DNA from: Flavobacteriaceae bacterium
GTDB lineage: Bacteria; Bacteroidota; Bacteroidia; Flavobacteriales; Flavobacteriaceae
Assembly (NCBI GenBank): GCA_018674025.1
Contig: JABHBC010000263.1
Span: 1-9,287, forward strand
Length of the DNA stretch: 9,287 nt
Direction: 5' to 3'
Below, one piece after another: positions 6,261-9,287 of the stretch. Both the position numbers and the translations under genes were made by a program. The stretch's first letter is position 1; every line of letters starts with the position of its first letter. A model generated the notes under the pieces. It made no database searches and was not told the DNA's origin. It saw only the letters and a list, made by a program, of their open reading frames with translations.

Positions 6261-6893
6261 TTAATATCTTTTTCTTTGTTTATTGTTCTTTTTAAAAGGC
6301 TTTTTTGAAGTAAATTTTTTTCTATCCTTTAGTAATAAGGCAGAGTCTTGAAGTTTTTCATCAGAGTTTCTTAAGTCAATTTTTCCTTCAGAAAGCTCAA
6401 ATAATTGATTAAATATTACTATGTCAGTTACAGTATCTTTATTCCAATTTAAAAAGCACTTTTTCATGTGATTTGCAATCGTGAACATTAAAGCCTCTTT
6501 CATTTCACCCTCATCCCATGTGATTGCTACATCTATCATAGTTTTAATATTGTTACCATAATAGCGGTATTTTGGAAAATTTTGTGGATATTTTAATGGA
6601 GACGGTCTAGCCTCTAATAATTCTTTAGATGGTTTTTCATAAGGAGAATCAGCGTCTAATTTAAAATCAGACATTATAAATAGTTGATCCCACAATTTGT
6701 GTTGAAAATCTGGAACATCTCTAAGGTGAGGCTGCATATTACCCATAACAGAAATTATAGCTTTAGCTAATTTATTTCTTTCCTCTTTTGTTTCTCTGGA
6801 AGTAGCATGATTAATCATTTTTTGAACATGTCTACCATATTCAGGAATTATCAAAAATTCTCTTTCAGTGTTATACTCTATGTTTTCAATCAA
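6261..6893 (-). CDS. DUF4290 family protein, apparent TTG start
   Basis: This 210-aa protein matches the DUF4290 pattern, known essentially from Bacteroidetes and commonly found next to murA; its function is unknown. The family-like N-terminus reads EYNTEREFLIIPEYGRHVQKMINHA (6-30). The middle has conserved-looking PHLRDVPDFQHKLWDQLFIMSDF (55-77) and YPQNFPKYRYYGNNI (102-116). Residues 185-210 form a strongly basic, disordered-looking Lys/Arg tail that could contact nucleic acid or the membrane surface. There is no signal peptide or membrane helix. The start at 6893 is TTG: no ATG lies between the upstream in-frame stop (6927-6929) and the conserved region, and the first internal Met (residue 26) would remove conserved sequence. 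The 6-base gap to murA suggests a joint transcript and perhaps a role linked to cell-wall synthesis (inference). Confidence 0.85.
   Translation of the reverse strand: MIENIEYNTEREFLIIPEYGRHVQKMINHATSRETKEERNKLAKAIISVMGNMQPHLRDVPDFQHKLWDQLFIMSDFKLDADSPYEKPSKELLEARPSPLKYPQNFPKYRYYGNNIKTMIDVAITWDEGEMKEALMFTIANHMKKCFLNWNKDTVTDIVIFNQLFELSEGKIDLRNSDEKLQDSALLLKDRKKFTSKKPFKKNNKQRKRY
6891..6893 (-). promoter_or_regulatory. TTG start codon of the DUF4290 gene
   Basis: The codon preceding Ile-Glu-Asn-Ile-Glu-Tyr is TTG on the minus strand. Upstream in-frame codons run ATT, TTA, TTT, ACT and onward to a stop at 6927-6929, with no ATG or GTG. The next Met is 25 codons inside the conserved region. No Shine-Dalgarno sequence is seen just upstream; the leader is T/A-rich, as is usual in this phylum. 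Confidence 0.55.
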
Positions 6894-6971
6894 AATTAAA
6901 AAAGTTAAATTATATAATAAGTGAAGTTAATCAGTTGGCAAAATACAAAATAAAAATCAATTAGGTAATTT
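6894..6971. other. 78-base gap between DUF493 and DUF4290
   Basis: This AT-rich spacer lies between two minus-strand genes. Read on the minus strand it contains two overlapping TATTTTG-like words (about 6939-6955). These resemble the Bacteroidetes -7 element TAnnTTTG but are one base short, so a promoter for DUF4290-murA is possible but not shown. The palindrome ATTATATAAT lies at 6909-6918. I see no intrinsic terminator for DUF493 here, so read-through from DUF493 is plausible. Confidence 0.25.
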
Positions 6972-7256
6972 TTATAAAGATATTACATCTGGAATTTTTA
7001 CACCTACCTCTTTGTATAAATTGATGATATCCTTTGGTGATTTCATGTAAGCTTTAATTGACACACTACAGTATTTGTTGTTTTTTGAAGATTTTGTATT
7101 GATTTCTAAATCTATATTTTGAAAAATAGTTTTAATGAGTTCAAGATTATTAGTGTTAGATTTTATGATGAATTTAAAAAGATAAAAATTAGGCCAAGTA
7201 TTTGTAGACTTTAATTGACTATATAGCTTTTCATAAAACTCTTCAGATTTACTCAT
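6972..7256 (-). CDS. DUF493 (YbeD-like) family protein
   Basis: This small cytoplasmic protein of 94 aa is close to the usual DUF493/YbeD length. The family adopts an ACT-like ferredoxin fold and its role is unsettled. The visible pattern is WPNFYLFKFIIKSN at 21-34 (WP..Y.FKFI, the first strand), then a helix, SSKNNKYCSVSIKAYMKSP at 56-74 (the SS..KY.SV strand pair), a helix with IINLYKEVG (77-85) and the closing IPDVISL (88-94). The ATG at 7256 gives the expected short lead before the WP motif. The gene faces away from the P-loop ATPase across 95 bases and may be transcribed through to DUF4290 and murA 78 bases downstream. No function can be assigned; an allosteric or small-ligand-binding role is inference from the fold. 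Confidence 0.85.
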   Translation of the reverse strand: MSKSEEFYEKLYSQLKSTNTWPNFYLFKFIIKSNTNNLELIKTIFQNIDLEINTKSSKNNKYCSVSIKAYMKSPKDIINLYKEVGVKIPDVISL

Positions 7257-7269
7257 ATGATGGTAAAAT

Positions 7270-7318
7270 TAAGTAATAAATTAAATATAGTGGTTATTAA
7301 TATTTTTTATATTACTTA
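7270..7318. repeat. 9-bp dyad in the divergent intergenic region
   Basis: TAAGTAATA (7270-7278) and its reverse complement TATTACTTA (7310-7318) frame a 31-base spacer in the 95-base gap between DUF493 (minus) and the P-loop ATPase (plus). The position suits a shared operator or divergent promoters. The spacer is long, however, and AT-rich DNA yields such repeats by chance. A TATATTTT word (7338-7345), one base off TAnnTTTG, lies just before the ATPase ATG; if it were the -7 box the transcript would be almost leaderless. Confidence 0.25.
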
Positions 7319-7351
7319 TTTATCACGATTTTTACCTTATATTTTTCTAAG

Positions 7352-7894
7352 ATGTCTAAAAAAATTTTAATCACTGGAGGACCTGGCACAGGCAAAACCT
7401 CATTATTTAACAGCCTAATTAGTGATGGATATGTTGGTTTTAAAGAAATTTCAAGAGAAGTTATTAATAGTTTTAAAAAAAAAGGTGTAGATCAACTTTT
7501 TCTAACAAACCCTTTATTATTTAGTGATTTACTAATTGAATCTAGAATTAGTCAATTTAATGATTCAAATAAAAATAAAAAAGAAAATGTTTTTTTCGAT
7601 AGAGGTATTCCGGATATATTAGCTTATTTAGATTTTAAGAAAATACAATATGATCAGCATTATATAATTGCTTGTAAAAAACATAGATACGATATAGTAT
7701 TTATATTAAGACCTTGGAAAGATATATTTGTAAATGATAATGAGAGGTATGAGAGTTTTGAAGAATCACTTCAAATTGATAAGTACATTTACAATACATA
7801 TAAAAATCTAAAATATAATATTATTGAGATTCCAAATATGTCTATTACTAAAAGAAAGGATTTTGTAATTAATACTATCAAAAGCTATGTCTAA
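7352..7894 (+). CDS. P-loop ATPase/kinase-like protein, AAA_28 (NadR C-domain-like)
   Basis: This 180-aa soluble NTP-binding protein has a Walker A motif GGPGTGKTS at 9-17 and a Walker-B-like hydrophobic strand ending in Asp, VFFDRGIPD (80-88, D83). A likely lid region with ILRPW (118-122) and NDNERYESFEES (128-139) supplies candidate nucleotide-contacting arginines (R120, R132). The arrangement resembles the AAA_28 family, which includes the ribosylnicotinamide-kinase-like domain of NadR, but there is no DNA-binding or adenylyltransferase domain here. A small-molecule kinase role is plausible; the substrate is not known. The ATG at 7352 places the P-loop where the family expects it. The gene overlaps fmt by 8 bases, so the two are probably translationally coupled. 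The first 13 bases of the coding sequence are identical to those of fmt. Confidence 0.85.
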   Translation: MSKKILITGGPGTGKTSLFNSLISDGYVGFKEISREVINSFKKKGVDQLFLTNPLLFSDLLIESRISQFNDSNKNKKENVFFDRGIPDILAYLDFKKIQYDQHYIIACKKHRYDIVFILRPWKDIFVNDNERYESFEESLQIDKYIYNTYKNLKYNIIEIPNMSITKRKDFVINTIKSYV

Positions 7895-8834
7895 AAAAAC
7901 AAAAATTATATTTTTTGGTACGACAGACTTTGCAGTTGAAACCTTAAATATTTTAAAGGATAACTTTAATATAGAAGCTGTAGTAACTGCAGAAGACAAA
8001 CCTGCAGGAAGAGGTTTGAAAATAAAAGAATCATCCGTAAAAATATATGCGAAAGAAAATAATCTAAAAATTATTCAACCGTCAAATTTAAAGTCATCTT
8101 CATTTATTGAGGAGCTAAATTTATTAGATAGTGATCTTTTTGTTGTTGTTGCATTTAGAATGTTACCTAAATCTGTATGGGCAATACCTAGATTAGGTAC
8201 AATCAATCTTCATGCCTCCCTCCTTCCAGATTATAGAGGTGCAGCCCCAATTAATTGGGTAATTATTAATGGAGAAAAAAATACTGGTGTTTCAACATTT
8301 TTTATAAATGAAAATATTGACACTGGAGATATTATAGATCAAAGGTCTATAAAAATTGATATATTAGACAGTTTCGGAGATTTGTACCATAAATTAAAAA
8401 AGATTGGTGCAGATTTAGTTTTAGATTCAGTTAATAATATTATAGAAAATAAAATAAATCTAAAGCCTCAAATTAATACATCTAATTTGAATTCAGCAAA
8501 TAAACTGAATAAAGAAAATTGTAAAATAGAATGGACTATGAAAGCGTCAAAAGTATATAATATGATAAGAGGGCTTAGTCCGTACCCTGGTGCACATTGT
8601 TTTTTAGTTCATAAAAAAGAGACGTTAAAGATTATTATTTATAGTTCCAAAATTGAAATAGAAACTCATCAATTAAATAATGGTCAAATAATAATTGAAA
8701 AAAAACAAATAAAAATAGCAACTACTGATGGGTTTATAATTCCTCAAGAAATAAAAGTTCAGGGTAAAAAAAGGATGAGTGTTTCTGATTTAATGAATGG
8801 ATTTAAATTTGATTTAGACTCGAAATTTATTTAA
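7887..8834 (+). CDS. fmt: Methionyl-tRNA formyltransferase
   Basis: This 315-aa cytoplasmic enzyme formylates Met-tRNA(fMet) using 10-formyl-tetrahydrofolate, to start bacterial translation. The N-terminal formyltransferase domain begins IIFFGTTDFAVETL (7-20) and carries the signature INLHASLLPDYRGAAPINW (106-124). Catalytic residues equivalent to E. coli Asn106, His108 and Asp144 are N107, H109 and D145 (in NIDTGDII). The tRNA-binding C-terminal OB-like domain runs from about 213 (KIEWTMKASKVYNMIRGLSPYPGAH) to the conserved end QGKKRMSVSDLMNG (292-305). Length matches the E. coli protein (315 aa). The start lies inside the ATPase gene's last codons (8-base overlap), and the next gene starts 2 bases after its stop. 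The ATG at 7887 is the natural start, giving the usual short lead before FFGT. Confidence 0.97.
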   Translation: MSKKTKIIFFGTTDFAVETLNILKDNFNIEAVVTAEDKPAGRGLKIKESSVKIYAKENNLKIIQPSNLKSSSFIEELNLLDSDLFVVVAFRMLPKSVWAIPRLGTINLHASLLPDYRGAAPINWVIINGEKNTGVSTFFINENIDTGDIIDQRSIKIDILDSFGDLYHKLKKIGADLVLDSVNNIIENKINLKPQINTSNLNSANKLNKENCKIEWTMKASKVYNMIRGLSPYPGAHCFLVHKKETLKIIIYSSKIEIETHQLNNGQIIIEKKQIKIATTDGFIIPQEIKVQGKKRMSVSDLMNGFKFDLDSKFI

Positions 8835-8836
8835 AA

Positions 8837-9287
8837 ATGACTCATTTAAAAAAAGGTGACATAATAATTGCTGACCCAAGTATAGTTAATGATACTCAAT
8901 TTAACAGATCTGTAATACTTATTACTTCTAGCTCAATAGAAAATGAAGTAGTAGGGTTAATAATTAATAAAATCTTAGATTACAAACTTCAAGATATTAT
9001 CCCCGAAATTAATATAGATTTTGATGTTTATAATGGAGGTCCTGTTAATAAAGATAATCTATATTATATCCACAATAAGGGGCATTTAATACCTGGTAGC
9101 ATAAAAATTAACCAACAATTATTTTGGAGTGGAGATTTTGAAAATATAGTCGATTTAATCAATTCGAGAAAAATAACTGCAAATGATATAAAATTTTGTT
9201 TAGGTTATAGTGGCTGGTCAGCTAAACAATTAATAAATGAAGTTAAAGAGAACAATTGGATTAAATCTATAGATATTAAATCTGAAG
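8837..9287 (+). CDS. YqgE/AlgH family protein, 3' end beyond the window
   Basis: An open frame from the ATG at 8837 runs off the window end after 150 codons, and the family is usually about 185 aa, so some 30-40 residues are missing. The family pattern is clear: LKKGDIIIADPSIVNDTQF at 4-22 (G..LIA.P...D..F), NRSVILIT (23-30), VVGLIINK (38-45), YNGGPVNKDNLYYIH (65-79), the FCLGYSGWSAKQL segment (120-132) and NNWI (139-142). The protein should be cytoplasmic, with no signal peptide. Its function is not settled: AlgH was named for an effect on alginate in Pseudomonas, and the fold is known without a defined reaction. It starts 2 bases after the fmt stop, so it belongs to the ATPase-fmt transcript. 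Confidence 0.93.
   Translation, partial: MTHLKKGDIIIADPSIVNDTQFNRSVILITSSSIENEVVGLIINKILDYKLQDIIPEINIDFDVYNGGPVNKDNLYYIHNKGHLIPGSIKINQQLFWSGDFENIVDLINSRKITANDIKFCLGYSGWSAKQLINEVKENNWIKSIDIKSE

Noticed and set aside
6891..6898. TAATTTTG on the minus strand, a perfect TAnnTTTG match.
   Set aside because: It includes the DUF4290 TTG start itself, so a transcript from it would begin inside the gene.
7808..7999. A 63-codon open frame on the minus strand across the ATPase-fmt junction.
   Set aside because: It lies antisense to two well-supported genes, has no recognisable motif and a low-complexity composition expected from a shadow frame.
1..9287. Search for defence systems, mobile elements, CRISPR arrays, tRNA/rRNA genes or long repeats.
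   Set aside because: All strands are explained by household or stress genes; no transposase, integrase, repeat array or structured RNA was recognised.

Overview
The window looks like a chromosomal segment from an AT-rich member of the Bacteroidetes, most likely a marine or other aquatic flavobacterium. Three things point there: G+C content of very roughly 30% by eye, a Bacteroidetes-type MurA next to a DUF4290 gene (a family known essentially from Bacteroidetes), and genes that mostly lack clear Shine-Dalgarno sequences. I see no phage genes, insertion sequences, CRISPR arrays, rRNA or tRNA. All genes have ordinary, intact reading frames, and no gap between genes exceeds about 100 bases.

Left block (1-3475, + strand): five tightly packed genes, with 4-base spacing or 1-4 base overlaps. 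They encode a short-chain dehydrogenase/reductase (SDR), an exported glutathione peroxidase, a TspO/MBR membrane protein, a SRPBCC-fold protein and a class I DNA photolyase. This reads as one operon for coping with light and oxidative damage. The photolyase repairs UV lesions, the peroxidase removes hydroperoxides outside the cytoplasm, and TspO binds tetrapyrroles in other bacteria. The roles of the SDR and SRPBCC proteins are not known. The SDR has Val where the catalytic Tyr should be. The operon's promoter and any upstream light-responsive regulator lie outside the window.

Middle (3517-4950, + strand): a signal-peptide-bearing M20 amidohydrolase related to AbgB. Its stop codon overlaps the stop codon of murA, which runs the other way.

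Minus-strand block (4947-7256): DUF493, DUF4290 (apparent TTG start) and murA, transcribed in that order. MurA carries Asp instead of Cys in its active-site loop, which predicts intrinsic fosfomycin insensitivity.

Right block (7352-9287, + strand): a P-loop ATPase of the NadR-kinase-like AAA_28 type overlaps fmt (methionyl-tRNA formyltransferase) by 8 bases. A YqgE/AlgH gene follows and is cut by the window edge. A 95-base divergent gap with a 9-bp dyad separates this block from DUF493.

I do not see a clear undescribed system. The items most worth a second look are the Tyr-less SDR within the photolyase operon, the exported AbgB-like hydrolase, and the ATPase translationally coupled to fmt.
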